The notes under the pieces were generated by a model. The model did not search any database and was not told where the DNA came from. It saw nothing but the letters and a program-made list of their open reading frames with translations. DNA of 62,717 bases from CBDFGT01 sp965247225. GTDB taxonomy: Bacteria; Pseudomonadota; Alphaproteobacteria; Rhizobiales; Rhizobiaceae. The stretch covers positions 1 through 62,717 of the forward strand of contig CBDFGT010000001.1 in the NCBI GenBank assembly GCA_965247225.1. Reading direction: 5' to 3'. The translations under genes and the position numbers were made by a program. The number at the start of each line of letters is the position of its first letter. Position 1 is the first letter of the stretch. Shown piece after piece: positions 43,136 through 52,582 of this stretch.

Positions 43136-44076
43136 GTTTTTTCCCCTTCGCTTGTCAGCGATTTGACCATGTGTGTGAGGCCTGCGGCCTTGTTTTCGAC
43201 GGGTTGTGCAACCTTGAACCCGAAACTTTGTCCGGAGCGCCCGATCTGCCCGACATAAATTTCATGCCCTCGTACCTGCATTCGTGCCTCAATCAGGCTG
43301 TTGGGCAACATGGGTAGAATCTCCCCGGCTTTAAGATTTTGCAGCCGCTCCAGTGTCTGATCGGCGAGTTTGAACAGGACGTCCACGCTGATGTTGGTCT
43401 TGCCAATCTCGGCCGCTACAGCGGCCGAACCTTGGCGGACTTCGGCGGGTTTTGCCTGCTTGGCAGCCCTGCGTTCAATTTTGGTTTCTGCGAGCGCCAT
43501 GGATATCAGGTAGACTTGACCTTCCCATTCCAGTTTCAGATCCACCAAGTGAACGGATTGTTCGGTCAGTGCCTCAAGTGCTTCTCTTGCATTGGCCAGC
43601 ATTGCCGAGAAATTATGGGTTTTGCTTCGCAACAGCGGATTGATCGCGTTGGCGAGCGATGGCGCAAGTCTGGCTGCAAATTTCAGTTCCATTCGGCTTG
43701 CCGGCCGATCCACCCCGGGGGGGCCGGGCATACCCCCAAAGGAAATGGCCAGGAGGTCACTCAACAGTGACGCCGGCAACATGACATAGTTTGGACTTTC
43801 ATCCTTTTCATTGTGCGCCAACCGCACTGCAACACAGGTTTGCTTGTGGATTTCCCACCAGCCGGCAAGGGGTGCCTGGCTCTGGTCCGTCACATTCAAT
43901 CGAGTTTCCAATTCTGCCAGATTGAGTGCCTCCAGCACATCTGGAAGAATGTCTTTTATCGGCAGATCGTGGCTGGCAGGCTGCGCTCCGTTCACACGGC
44001 GACTACTGGAAAGAAGGCCTTCCAGTATCTTGGCCTGCAATTCGGATGGCGTGCCACCAAGCTCCGGCTGCCCCAT
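43132..44076 (-). CDS. fliM: flagellar motor switch protein FliM
   Basis: A 314-residue C-ring protein of the divergent rhizobial FliM type. The C-terminal SpoA domain (ISVDVLFKLADQTLERLQNL and IYVGQIGRSGQSFGFKVAQP) joins FliN. The classical N-terminal CheY-binding motif of enterobacteria is not obvious. Its ATG overlaps the motA stop by one base. Confidence 0.92.
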   Translation of the reverse strand: MGQPELGGTPSELQAKILEGLLSSSRRVNGAQPASHDLPIKDILPDVLEALNLAELETRLNVTDQSQAPLAGWWEIHKQTCVAVRLAHNEKDESPNYVMLPASLLSDLLAISFGGMPGPPGVDRPASRMELKFAARLAPSLANAINPLLRSKTHNFSAMLANAREALEALTEQSVHLVDLKLEWEGQVYLISMALAETKIERRAAKQAKPAEVRQGSAAVAAEIGKTNISVDVLFKLADQTLERLQNLKAGEILPMLPNSLIEARMQVRGHEIYVGQIGRSGQSFGFKVAQPVENKAAGLTHMVKSLTSEGEKT

Positions 44077-44933
44077 CAGGCACTCGCGTTCATTGTGGCT
44101 TCTTCAACCGCATCCAGTGACGGCCGGTCGTAGCCCGAGATCGCTTTTCTGCCGAATTCCAGGGCAATTTGAGGGATGGACCCATTCATATGGGCAATAA
44201 GGGCCTGCTTGGCGACGAAGTATTCACGCAGGCCTTTTTCCCGCACGACCTTGACTTTCGTGGCAACCGGACCAACGACCGAATATGACATGAAGATGCC
44301 AAAAAATGTGCCGACCAGCGCAGCGCCGATGAGTCCGCCTAAAACTTCAGGGGACGCATCAATGTGTCCCATGGCCTTCACGACACCAAGAACAGCGGCG
44401 ACGATGCCCAGCGCCGGAAGGCCGTCGCTCATGCCTTGGAGCGCATGATAGCTTTTCAGTTTGTCGTGTTTGATGGTGTGAATTTCCTCTTCCATGAGCG
44501 ATTCCACTTCATGAGGCCTGGCATTTCCGACCATGATGAGCCGGATGTAATCGCAGATGAAGCCGCGCAGTCCGGGTTTGTTTTGAACACTTGGGTACGC
44601 CTGGAAAATGGTCGATTCGTCCGGATTGTCGATGTGGGCTTCCACCTCGTTTTTCGGACGTTCTTTCAAGGCCTTGAGCAGGGAGTAGATCAGACCCAAC
44701 AGGTCGAGGTAGTCCTTCTCGTGCGGAACCGAATTCTTGAGTGCTTCCATAAAACCTTTGCCGGTATCCTTCACGACGGCCATCGGATTGGCGATCAGGA
44801 ATGTGCCAATGGATGCCCCGCCGATAATGACGAATTCCCAAGGTTGATACAAAACAGCCACGTGGCCGCCCATGGCCATGAAACCACCGAGCACACAGCC
44901 CAATGTCACAACAAGGCCTATGATAATTCCCAT
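44076..44933 (-). CDS. motA: flagellar stator protein MotA
   Basis: A 285-residue stator subunit with four membrane helices; the cytoplasmic loop carries the charged residues that touch FliG (MEALKNSVPHEKDYLDLLGL), and IGAALVGTFFGIFMSYSVVG is helix 3-4. First gene of the motA-fliM-fliN-fliG-flhB-orf operon, divergent from the DUF1217 gene. Confidence 0.97.
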   Translation of the reverse strand: MGIIIGLVVTLGCVLGGFMAMGGHVAVLYQPWEFVIIGGASIGTFLIANPMAVVKDTGKGFMEALKNSVPHEKDYLDLLGLIYSLLKALKERPKNEVEAHIDNPDESTIFQAYPSVQNKPGLRGFICDYIRLIMVGNARPHEVESLMEEEIHTIKHDKLKSYHALQGMSDGLPALGIVAAVLGVVKAMGHIDASPEVLGGLIGAALVGTFFGIFMSYSVVGPVATKVKVVREKGLREYFVAKQALIAHMNGSIPQIALEFGRKAISGYDRPSLDAVEEATMNASA

Positions 44934-44972
44934 TTTGTCCTGCCTTTAAATTCCCGGAAACTGGTTCCTAAG

Positions 44973-44987
44973 GCGCAAGACTTGCGC
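44973..44987. promoter_or_regulatory. 15-bp palindrome in the motA/DUF1217 divergent gap
   Basis: GCGCAAGACTTGCGC, a 7-bp perfect inverted repeat around one A. The 146-bp gap must hold both promoters, so an operator is plausible. The same 15-mer occurs inside flgA at 50700-50714. Confidence 0.4.
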
Positions 44988-45079
44988 GAGCCTTGAATGA
45001 GACTTCGGTCATCCTCAGGATATCAAGCCCAAGCTCCGCGCAAGCATAGACACGCATCATGCTGTTTGGAGGCAAAGGC

Positions 45080-45859
45080 ATGACAACTACCTTCACAAGC
45101 TATTCAATGGTGACGCGTGACCTTTCCCGGTCACTCAAGGCTGTTCAAAATCAACCGGCTGTTCAGCGGGAGGTTGATTATTATCTGGCGACAGTGGGTA
45201 CCATCAAAACCGTAGACGAATTTGTCTCCAACCGGCGTGTTGTGAACTTCGCGATGTCAGCATTCGGTTTGCAAGACATGGCTTACGCCAAGGCGTTTGT
45301 TCGCAAGATCCTCAATGAAGGCCACGACGACAGCAAGGCATTTGTCAACAAGCTGACAGACAAGCGCTATCTTGAATTTGCCAAGACATTTGATTTCAAG
45401 CGCTATGGAACAGCCACAACCGCATTCACGGCTGCGCAAAAAGGTGTAGCGGATCTATATGTGCGTCAAACCCTTGAATCGCAGGCCGGCAATGACAATG
45501 AGGGTGTCCGGCTGGCGTTGTATTTCCAGCGGCACGCAGGAAGCCTGGCTTCGGCGACTGAAATCCTTACTGACCGCGCAATGACCCAGGTTGCCAAGAC
45601 AGTGTTGCGCTTGCCCGATACGTTTTCGCTTATCGATATCGACAAGCAGATTGCCGTCATGGAAAACCGGATCAACGTGGCCGACTTCAAAGACCCGGCC
45701 AAGCTCAACCAATTTCTCAAGCGCTTTGCTTCCCTTTGGGATGTTGACAATGCGTCAACAGCGCAATCTCCGGCTGTGTCGCTGTTCACACAATCAGCGG
45801 GGGCAGGCATTTCCGATGCGTTGATGGCATCGCTTTCGAAACTCAGGACAAGGCGCTGA
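45080..45859 (+). CDS. DUF1217 flagellar-cluster protein
   Basis: A 259-residue protein of family DUF1217, known from rhizobial flagellar clusters upstream of flgF. It opens MTTTFTSYSMVTRDLSRSLK and is mainly helical; the repeat-like NRRVVNFAMSAFGLQDMAYA and FVNKLTDKRYLEFAKTFDFK are typical. No signal peptide, function unknown. ATG at 45080 follows GGAGGC and is preferred to one at 45059. First gene of the rod/hook operon and overlaps flgF by one base. Confidence 0.85.
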   Translation: MTTTFTSYSMVTRDLSRSLKAVQNQPAVQREVDYYLATVGTIKTVDEFVSNRRVVNFAMSAFGLQDMAYAKAFVRKILNEGHDDSKAFVNKLTDKRYLEFAKTFDFKRYGTATTAFTAAQKGVADLYVRQTLESQAGNDNEGVRLALYFQRHAGSLASATEILTDRAMTQVAKTVLRLPDTFSLIDIDKQIAVMENRINVADFKDPAKLNQFLKRFASLWDVDNASTAQSPAVSLFTQSAGAGISDALMASLSKLRTRR

Positions 45860-46581
45860 TGGATAACAGTCTCTACGTTGCCCTTTCCGGCCAGATTGCG
45901 ACCGAGCGGCGTCTGACCACAATTGCCGACAATATAGCCAACATGAACACTGCGGGATTTCGGCAAGTTGGCGTGCGGTTTGCCGAACTGGTGGACGGCG
46001 GCAACAAAGCAAAATTGTCGTTCGTAACTCCCGGTGTTACCGTGTTGTCCCAATCGCAGGGAGCCATTGATTCCACTGGCAATCAACTCGACTTTGCCAT
46101 CAATGGAGACGGTTGGTTCATGGTGGAAACTCCTGCGGGCGAGGCCATGACCCGAGACGGGCGGCTGCAGGTCAATCCGGAAGGCACATTGTCAAATCTG
46201 GACGGGTTTCCGGTGTTGGATCAGGGTGGCGCGCAGGTTCAACTCAACTTGACTGCAGGGCCGATCTCGGCAGACAGGTCTGGTATCCTTTATCAACGCG
46301 GGGCCATTGTCGGCAGTGTTGGCGTATTTGATTATTCCGCGCCCGATGAAACCATGCGCAACGGGGCACTCAGTTTTGTCCCTGATGGTGTGGTCACGCC
46401 TGCCGCTGACCGTAGCGACTTCACCGTACAACAGGGTTTTGTCGAAAAATCGAATGTCGATGCAGTCGAACAGATTGCCCGACTAATTTCCGTTCAACGC
46501 AACTTTGAACAGTCTGCCACGCTGATGCAAAAAAGCGAAGCCTCGCTGGAGGACGCCATACGACAACTTGGTGGCAAGTAG
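45859..46581 (+). CDS. flgF: flagellar proximal rod protein FlgF
   Basis: A 240-residue rod protein. N-terminal MDNSLYVALSGQIATERRLT and IANMNTAGFRQ, C-terminal LISVQRNFEQSATLMQKSE fit the rod/hook family. ATG overlaps the DUF1217 stop by one base (TGATG). Confidence 0.94.
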   Translation: MDNSLYVALSGQIATERRLTTIADNIANMNTAGFRQVGVRFAELVDGGNKAKLSFVTPGVTVLSQSQGAIDSTGNQLDFAINGDGWFMVETPAGEAMTRDGRLQVNPEGTLSNLDGFPVLDQGGAQVQLNLTAGPISADRSGILYQRGAIVGSVGVFDYSAPDETMRNGALSFVPDGVVTPAADRSDFTVQQGFVEKSNVDAVEQIARLISVQRNFEQSATLMQKSEASLEDAIRQLGGK

Positions 46582-47945
46582 TGGCAACCCAACCACTTAA
46601 AAGGCTCGCTTTCGCTGCCCGGCAATTTGTTTCGGGAGAACCGCTGCTTCGCACAGGTGGGCGCATTTCCGCCGTGGGGCCCGACTTTTTCCGCGCTGCG
46701 GGTCTGCAGGAGATTGCGACTATCAACAGCCGCCTGATCTTTGATACACCGCGAGGCTCCGGATTTGGCAATGTCGTGCAGATTACGGGTGACGAAGTCT
46801 ATGTCGTGCCCTTTCAGGACACAAAAGACCTCCGTATCGGGGATCCTGTCTATTTGCATCACGCAAATGCCTTGCGACCGTCCCACAACTGGCTCGGCCG
46901 TGTTCTCAATCCCTTGGGAATAGCGGTTGACGGGCTGGGAGAGCTAGGTATCGCGCAATCGGATGACGTCAATCCGGACCAGAATGGCCAAGCCATACCG
47001 GCCATGCACCGCGAACGCGTGAACGACGGTTTGAAAACCGGTATCCGCGCAATCGATATTTTCATGCCCATGTGTTATGGGCAGCGCCTCGGCATTTTTG
47101 CAGGTTCAGGGGTTGGCAAGTCGACGTTGCTCGGAATGCTAGCCCAAGCCAAAGCGTTCGACTGCGTGGTTGTGGCTCTTGTCGGCGAGCGCGGGCGCGA
47201 AGTGCGTGAGTTTCTGGAAGATTCCATTGGCGCTGATGCCATGGGCAAAACTGTCTGCATTGTCGCGACAAGTGACGAAAGTGCCCTGATGCGCATGTCG
47301 GCACCGGAGCTGGCGATGCAAACCGCAGAATATTTCCGTGACTGCGGAAAGCGCGTCCTTCTTCTGCTCGATTCGGTAACGCGGTTCGCCCATGCATTGC
47401 GGGAGGTGGGTAGTGCCGCCGGCGAGCCTCCTGTTGCCCGTGGCTATCCTGCTTCCGTATTTGCAGAGTTGCCCAAACTGCTGGAACGCGCTGGGCCCGG
47501 CCATGTGGGCAGTGGTTCGATCACCGCGCTGGTTTCAGTGCTTGTTGACGGTGATGACCACAATGATCCGATCGCCGATGCTGTTCGCGGCATTCTTGAC
47601 GGACACATCGTACTGGACCGCGAAATTGCCAATCAGGGAAGGTACCCGCCAATCAACCTGCTATCCTCGCTGTCACGTTTGGCACCGCGGGTCTGGTCGC
47701 CTGAACAGAACAAGCTGGTCCAGCAACTCAAGGCCTTGATCGCACGTTTTGAAGATACGCGTGATCTTCGCATGCTTGGAAACTGGCGGACCGGCGAAGA
47801 CGAATTGTTGGATCGTGCCGTGACTACCGTCCCTCTGATTTATTCAGGATTGATCCAGTCTCCGCGGGAGCCTCTCTCGCTTGACGGATTTGCCGATTTG
47901 CTCGCGCATATAAAGCGCGCAACTGTAGAAGGCCAAAATGGGTAG
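46581..47945 (+). CDS. fliI: flagellar export ATPase FliI
   Basis: A 454-residue F1-beta-like ATPase. Walker A GSGVGKST is at residues 175-182, Walker B LLLLDSVTRFA near 265. It unloads export substrates at the gate. GTG start at 46581 shares a base with the flgF stop TAG. Confidence 0.96.
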   Translation: MATQPLKRLAFAARQFVSGEPLLRTGGRISAVGPDFFRAAGLQEIATINSRLIFDTPRGSGFGNVVQITGDEVYVVPFQDTKDLRIGDPVYLHHANALRPSHNWLGRVLNPLGIAVDGLGELGIAQSDDVNPDQNGQAIPAMHRERVNDGLKTGIRAIDIFMPMCYGQRLGIFAGSGVGKSTLLGMLAQAKAFDCVVVALVGERGREVREFLEDSIGADAMGKTVCIVATSDESALMRMSAPELAMQTAEYFRDCGKRVLLLLDSVTRFAHALREVGSAAGEPPVARGYPASVFAELPKLLERAGPGHVGSGSITALVSVLVDGDDHNDPIADAVRGILDGHIVLDREIANQGRYPPINLLSSLSRLAPRVWSPEQNKLVQQLKALIARFEDTRDLRMLGNWRTGEDELLDRAVTTVPLIYSGLIQSPREPLSLDGFADLLAHIKRATVEGQNG

Positions 47946-48492
47946 CCAAGCACCATCGGCAAAATACCAGAACCGGCGACGCCCGCGTCTTGGTGATGTG
48001 CTGTACTATTCCGTCCTCGCCAGTCTCATGTTAGCAAGCGGAGCATTTCCGTTTTATGTGCACTATCACCAGGATGAATTTGGTCCGCCGTTGATGGAGT
48101 TTTACGGTGCCCAAGACCTGAATGCCGAATTGACACCCTCGTCACCGGTATACCAGCGCAAAGTTGTTGCCTTTGTCAAACCCCGCCTCGAACTGGACCG
48201 CCTGGCAACCGGAACAATTGGACGCCCGGCAAAGCCGGATTTGAAGGACGGAAACGAAATCCCCCCGAGCCAACTGTTTCCGGACGACGAACCTGTAGCC
48301 GCTTCCGCACTTGAAATCATGTTTGTTGGCGCGGGCAGGGTGTTGGCTGTAGATCAGGGAAGATTGGTTACGCTGCGCCAAGGTTCAATGCTTGCAGATG
48401 GCAGCCGAATCCAGGCGATTGATAAGGCTGACGGAGGCTGGAAGATTGTCACCTCCACGGGCCGCAGTATGTTCTGGTCCGCAAACCGCTAG
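47938..48492 (+). CDS. conserved membrane-anchored protein between fliI and flgB
   Basis: A 184-residue protein with a short basic front (NRRRPRLGD), one membrane helix (VLYYSVLASLMLASGAFPFY) and a periplasmic rest. The last 60 residues (GAGRVLAVDQGRLVTLRQGS) look like a small beta domain. A gene of this kind stands at the same place in other rhizobial clusters, with no assigned function. It overlaps fliI by 8 bp. Confidence 0.8.
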   Translation: MGSQAPSAKYQNRRRPRLGDVLYYSVLASLMLASGAFPFYVHYHQDEFGPPLMEFYGAQDLNAELTPSSPVYQRKVVAFVKPRLELDRLATGTIGRPAKPDLKDGNEIPPSQLFPDDEPVAASALEIMFVGAGRVLAVDQGRLVTLRQGSMLADGSRIQAIDKADGGWKIVTSTGRSMFWSANR

Positions 48493-48557
48493 GTCCTTGG
48501 CAAGCCACACGCAAGACTGCGCCGCTAATCTCCAACCCGGAAGTTGCGGGAAAAACC

Positions 48558-48932
48558 ATGCAGATCAACGGAATATTCGGCTTGGCCAGCCAGCAGGCCA
48601 GTTGGCTTTCTGTTCGCCAGAAGGCGATTGCGGAGAATATCGCACAAGCAAATATCCCGGGCTATGTCGCAAGGGATACGGAGCCATTCCAAGCCTTGGT
48701 GAACCGTACGCCGGGCGGGCTTGCCCAAACCGACCCTCGCCATCTTGCCGCCCGAAATGAGAATGGCGGCTTCAAAATCAGCCAAAGCAAAGCTGCGAGC
48801 GGGCAAGCTGGCGAAGCGGTCAATGTTGAAACGGAGTTGATGAAATCCATTGAAGTGCGCAACGGCTATGAAATGAATACTGCCATCGTCAAGGCGTTTC
48901 ATCGCATGATCCTTGCGGCATCCAAGGCTTGA
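48558..48932 (+). CDS. flgB: flagellar proximal rod protein FlgB
   Basis: A 124-residue rod protein: SVRQKAIAENIAQANIPGYV at the front and MKSIEVRNGYEMNTAIVKAF at the end. 65 bp separate it from the previous gene, so a promoter could lie there. Confidence 0.95.
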   Translation: MQINGIFGLASQQASWLSVRQKAIAENIAQANIPGYVARDTEPFQALVNRTPGGLAQTDPRHLAARNENGGFKISQSKAASGQAGEAVNVETELMKSIEVRNGYEMNTAIVKAFHRMILAASKA

Positions 48933-48934
48933 TC

Positions 48935-49351
48935 ATGGATAGCCTTCTTTCTTCCGTGAGAGCTGCAGGATCGGGATTGTCTGCACAGTCCGCCCGCATG
49001 CGCATCGTTTCTGAAAACATTGCAAATGCAAATTCGACATCGCGTGTAGCGGGTGGCGATCCCTACCAGCGCAAGACCATCAGTTTTGTTGAAACGCTTG
49101 AGCGCGACTCTGGCGCAAATCTGGTCGCGATTGCCGGCATTTCGCGCGACAAGTCGGATTTTCCGATCGAATTCGATCCCGGCAATCCGGCTGCGGATAA
49201 CAATGGCAAAGTGAAGTTGCCGAACATCAATCCGATCATTGAAATGGCCGATATGCGGGAAGCAAACCGGTCCTACGAAGCGAACCTGCAAGTCATAAAA
49301 CAGGCGCGCGATCTGATCTCCATGACTATTGATTTGATGAGGGGCTCATGA
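48935..49351 (+). CDS. flgC: flagellar proximal rod protein FlgC
   Basis: A 138-residue rod protein: SGLSAQSARMRIVSENIANA and the terminal MREANRSYEANLQVIKQARD. ATG at 48935 is preferred to the TTG at 48929 inside the flgB stop. Confidence 0.95.
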   Translation: MDSLLSSVRAAGSGLSAQSARMRIVSENIANANSTSRVAGGDPYQRKTISFVETLERDSGANLVAIAGISRDKSDFPIEFDPGNPAADNNGKVKLPNINPIIEMADMREANRSYEANLQVIKQARDLISMTIDLMRGS

Positions 49352-49647
49352 ACATTGCAGCAGTCGGTCCGGTTCTCAGCAGCGTTTCAAATGTGGTCAC
49401 ATCTACGGCACAGCCGGTCTCATCAGGCATTGCCGATTTTTCCGCATTGCTGGAAAACATAGGCAAAGACGCCATCAATACATTCAAAACAGCGGAGAGC
49501 CAGTCAATGGCAGCGCTATCCGGCCAAGGCTCTACCCGCGATGTGGTGGAGGCTGTGATGAGCGCTGAACAAACTCTGCAGATTGCCGTCGGCATTCGCG
49601 ACAAGATCGTTTCCGCTTACCTCGAACTCAGCCGTATGGCGATTTAA
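49348..49647 (+). CDS. fliE: flagellar hook-basal body protein FliE
   Basis: A 99-residue export substrate that links the MS ring to the rod; AQPVSSGIADFSALLENIGK and VMSAEQTLQIAVGIRDKIVS are typical. ATGA overlap with flgC. Confidence 0.94.
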   Translation: MNIAAVGPVLSSVSNVVTSTAQPVSSGIADFSALLENIGKDAINTFKTAESQSMAALSGQGSTRDVVEAVMSAEQTLQIAVGIRDKIVSAYLELSRMAI

Positions 49648-49656
49648 GGATATACA

Positions 49657-50445
49657 ATGCGCGCGCTTTCCATCGCTGCCACCGGCATGAATGCCCAGCA
49701 AACAAATCTGGAAGTCATTGCCAACAATATCGCGAATATCAACACAACGGGTTACAAGCGGGCGAGAGCGGAGTTCACCGACCTGCTTTATCAAACCGAC
49801 CGACTCAAAGGTGTTCCGTCCCGGTCCAATCAGGATATCATACCAGAAGGTGTGCATATTGGACTTGGTGTGCGCACTGCAGCTGTTCGCTCGATCAACT
49901 CGCAAGGCAGCCTGACTGCCACCGGTAACCAACTCGATATTGCCCTGACCGGAAATGGCTGGTTCCAGATTGAAATGCCGAGCGGGGAAACTCAATATAG
50001 TCGCTCCGGAGCGTTCAACACCAATGCGACCGGCCAATTGGTCACGACAGACGGCCACCCGGTTGTTCCGGCAATCACCATTCCCGAAAATTCGGTTGAA
50101 GTAATTGTGAATGAAAGCGGGCAAGTCTTTGCCCGGATAGAAGGCCAGATTGCCCTACAAGATGTGGGCCAACTGACGCTTGCAGCATTTCCAAATGACG
50201 CCGGATTGCTTCCGGTTGGCGGCAGCTTGTTTGCACAAACTGCAGCGTCAGGAGAGCCAACAGTTGGTGTGCCCGGCGACCCGGGATTTGCAACGACGCG
50301 GCAGGGATATCTGGAAGACAGCAACGTCGATCCGGTCAAGGAAATCACTGAACTCATCTCTGCCCAACGCAGTTATGAAATGAACTCGAAAGTCATACAG
50401 GCCGCTGACGAAATGTCTGGTGTCGTGTCCAAAGGCATAAGGTGA
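49657..50445 (+). CDS. flgG: flagellar distal rod protein FlgG
   Basis: A 262-residue rod protein; opens MRALSIAATGMNAQQTNLEV, has IANINTTGYKRARAEF and ends ELISAQRSYEMNSKVIQAAD. An AGGATAT site precedes it, 9 bp after fliE. Confidence 0.96.
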   Translation: MRALSIAATGMNAQQTNLEVIANNIANINTTGYKRARAEFTDLLYQTDRLKGVPSRSNQDIIPEGVHIGLGVRTAAVRSINSQGSLTATGNQLDIALTGNGWFQIEMPSGETQYSRSGAFNTNATGQLVTTDGHPVVPAITIPENSVEVIVNESGQVFARIEGQIALQDVGQLTLAAFPNDAGLLPVGGSLFAQTAASGEPTVGVPGDPGFATTRQGYLEDSNVDPVKEITELISAQRSYEMNSKVIQAADEMSGVVSKGIR

Positions 50446-50906
50446 TGAGACGCGCAGTTGCACCTTTTCCGATAGGTCTTGTCTTGCTTTTGCAAGGCAT
50501 TGCCTCTGGTGCATGTGCACAAGAGTTTGCAGTCGTTGCACGAAGCATCATTTATCCAGGCCAGATGATTGAACCGGGATCCCTTGAGGTCGTGGATGCG
50601 TCCAACTGCCCCAATTGTGATGCTGGCTACATTCAGGATGAACATCTCGTCGCGGGCAGGATTGCGGTCAAGACGCTGGTTCCGGGTAAACTGATCTTTG
50701 CGCAAGACTTGCGCGCGGCGCCAGCGGTCATGCGCGGTCAGGAAGTCAAAGTGGTTTACCGCAAAGGTGCGCTACAGATTTCGATGTCGGGGATACCTTT
50801 AAATGATGCTGCGGCGGGCGAAGCCGTTTCGATCCGAAATGCGGTGAGCGGCGCAATCATCAATGGCGTTGCCCGGACAGATGGAACAGTGACGGTGACG
50901 CAGTGA
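50442..50906 (+). CDS. flgA: flagellar P-ring assembly chaperone FlgA
   Basis: A 154-residue periplasmic protein with a signal peptide ending near GACA and a SAF domain (ARSIIYPGQMIEP to GQEVKVVYRKGALQISMSGI). It helps FlgI build the P ring. ATGA overlap with flgG. It contains a second copy of the 15-bp palindrome GCGCAAGACTTGCGC at 50700-50714. Confidence 0.92.
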   Translation: MMRRAVAPFPIGLVLLLQGIASGACAQEFAVVARSIIYPGQMIEPGSLEVVDASNCPNCDAGYIQDEHLVAGRIAVKTLVPGKLIFAQDLRAAPAVMRGQEVKVVYRKGALQISMSGIPLNDAAAGEAVSIRNAVSGAIINGVARTDGTVTVTQ

Positions 50907-52003
50907 CCAGACTAATTGCCATCGCCCTTGTTCTCGTTTGCAGCCTTACTTCCTTGAATGCCGCATCCCGCATCAAGGACATCGCATTTGTCCAGAACAG
51001 CAGGGACAATCAGCTTATCGGTTATGGACTTGTGATCGGATTGCAGGGAACCGGCGACGGGTTCCGCAACTCGCCCTTTACCGAACAATCGGTGCGGGCC
51101 ATGCTTGAAAATCTTGGGATATCGACCGCCGTCGGAAGTGCGCGAACCAAGAATGTTGCCGCGGTCATTGTTACTGCAACCCTGCCGCCATATGCCCGAT
51201 CCGGTGCCCGCATCGACGTTTCCGTGAGTTCACTTGGTGATTCCACGTCACTTGCCGGTGGCACCCTGATCGAAACCCAGATGAGGGGAGCGGATAACGA
51301 GGTTTATGCCGTTGCCCAAGGTGGATTGATTGTTTCGGGTTTTCAGGCCGCTGGACAGGCCGAGACCGTTACCCAAGGTGTTCCGACCGCCGGACGTGTT
51401 CCGAACGGAGCCATTATCGAGCGCAATCTGATCCAGTTGAACAACACCGAAACCGAACTGACGTTCCTTTTGCACAATCCGGATTTTTCCACATCCGTGG
51501 ACATGGCCGCTGCCATGAATGAATTTACGCGCGCCACATACGGAAAGGCACTCGCTACTGCTCAGGATGCACGCGCCGTTGTTGTCAAACGCCCCGAAAA
51601 AGTGTCCTCGGCAAGGTTCATTGCCGAGATGGAAAAGCTTGAGGTTGAAACCGAAACGCCCGCCCGCGTCGTCGTTGACGAGAGGACAGGAACCATCGTC
51701 ATAGGTGCGGATGTGAAAGTGTCGAAAGTGGCGGTTTCACATGGTGCCTTGACTGTTCGCGTTACCGAATTGCCAACCGTTTCGCAACCGGCACCGTTTT
51801 CGGACGGACAAACAACGACAGTTCCTTCGACCAATATCGATGTCGCACCGGGCGACAGTTCCCTGACACTGGTCGATGGTGTTGATCTGGAAACGCTGGT
51901 GGATGGCCTCAACCGCATGGGCGCCAAGCCGGCCGAAATCATAGCCATTCTTCAGTCCATCAAAAGTGCGGGTGCGCTCCAGGCAGAACTGGTGTCTCAA
52001 TAA
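50903..52003 (+). CDS. flgI: flagellar P-ring protein FlgI
   Basis: A 366-residue protein with a signal peptide (LIAIALVLVCSLTSLNAASR) and the P-ring landmarks NQLIGYGLVIGLQGTGDGFR and AVIVTATLPPYARSGARIDV. GTG start overlapping the flgA stop. Confidence 0.96.
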   Translation: MTRLIAIALVLVCSLTSLNAASRIKDIAFVQNSRDNQLIGYGLVIGLQGTGDGFRNSPFTEQSVRAMLENLGISTAVGSARTKNVAAVIVTATLPPYARSGARIDVSVSSLGDSTSLAGGTLIETQMRGADNEVYAVAQGGLIVSGFQAAGQAETVTQGVPTAGRVPNGAIIERNLIQLNNTETELTFLLHNPDFSTSVDMAAAMNEFTRATYGKALATAQDARAVVVKRPEKVSSARFIAEMEKLEVETETPARVVVDERTGTIVIGADVKVSKVAVSHGALTVRVTELPTVSQPAPFSDGQTTTVPSTNIDVAPGDSSLTLVDGVDLETLVDGLNRMGAKPAEIIAILQSIKSAGALQAELVSQ

Positions 52004-52582
52004 ATGTCCAAGCTCCGAGTTCTCTTCGCTCTTGTTTTGCCTGCAATCGTATTTGCGATGCCCGTTGCTGCGGAAAGCGATCCTGCCGCAAAGGAAGCAC
52101 CCGCAAAAGACCATGGAGAAGCGTCCGAAGAAGCAGCGCCGCATGGCAGCGAAGACAAGGCGGTTACACCAAAACCGGAGGAGGTTCCTGTCAGTACCGA
52201 TCCGTTTTGCGATGCAATTGCCGATCCCGCACGCGAACAGCGTTACCATCTCAAGCAGGAGGAATTGAAAGCATTGCTCGCGAGTGTCAACGAGCGGGTT
52301 GCAGAACTCGAAAAGCAAAAAGCCGATTATGAGGAGTGGGTGCGCAGGCGCGAAGATTTCGCGAAACTTGCCACAAAAAACCTGGTCGAGATTTATGCAA
52401 CTATGAAGCCTGAGGCTTCCGCGGTTCGTCTGACTGAACTGAATCCAGAACTTGCAGCGTCGCTTTTGCTGGCGATTACACCGCGGCAGGCCAGTGCCAT
52501 TCTCAACGAAATGGATGAGAAAGTTGCTGCGGCCCTGACTGGCATCATGGCTGCGTCGGCCCGAAAGAAAGACCCATCATGA
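52004..52582 (+). CDS. motE: MotC chaperone MotE
   Basis: A 192-residue periplasmic protein with a signal peptide (VLFALVLPAIVFAMPVAAES), an acidic Ala/Glu/His-rich spacer, a coiled coil (LKALLASVNERVAELEKQKA) and a C-terminal MgtE-N-like fold (LNPELAASLLLAITPRQASA). MotE stabilises MotC in Sinorhizobium. The ATG follows the flgI stop directly. Confidence 0.9.
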   Translation: MSKLRVLFALVLPAIVFAMPVAAESDPAAKEAPAKDHGEASEEAAPHGSEDKAVTPKPEEVPVSTDPFCDAIADPAREQRYHLKQEELKALLASVNERVAELEKQKADYEEWVRRREDFAKLATKNLVEIYATMKPEASAVRLTELNPELAASLLLAITPRQASAILNEMDEKVAAALTGIMAASARKKDPS

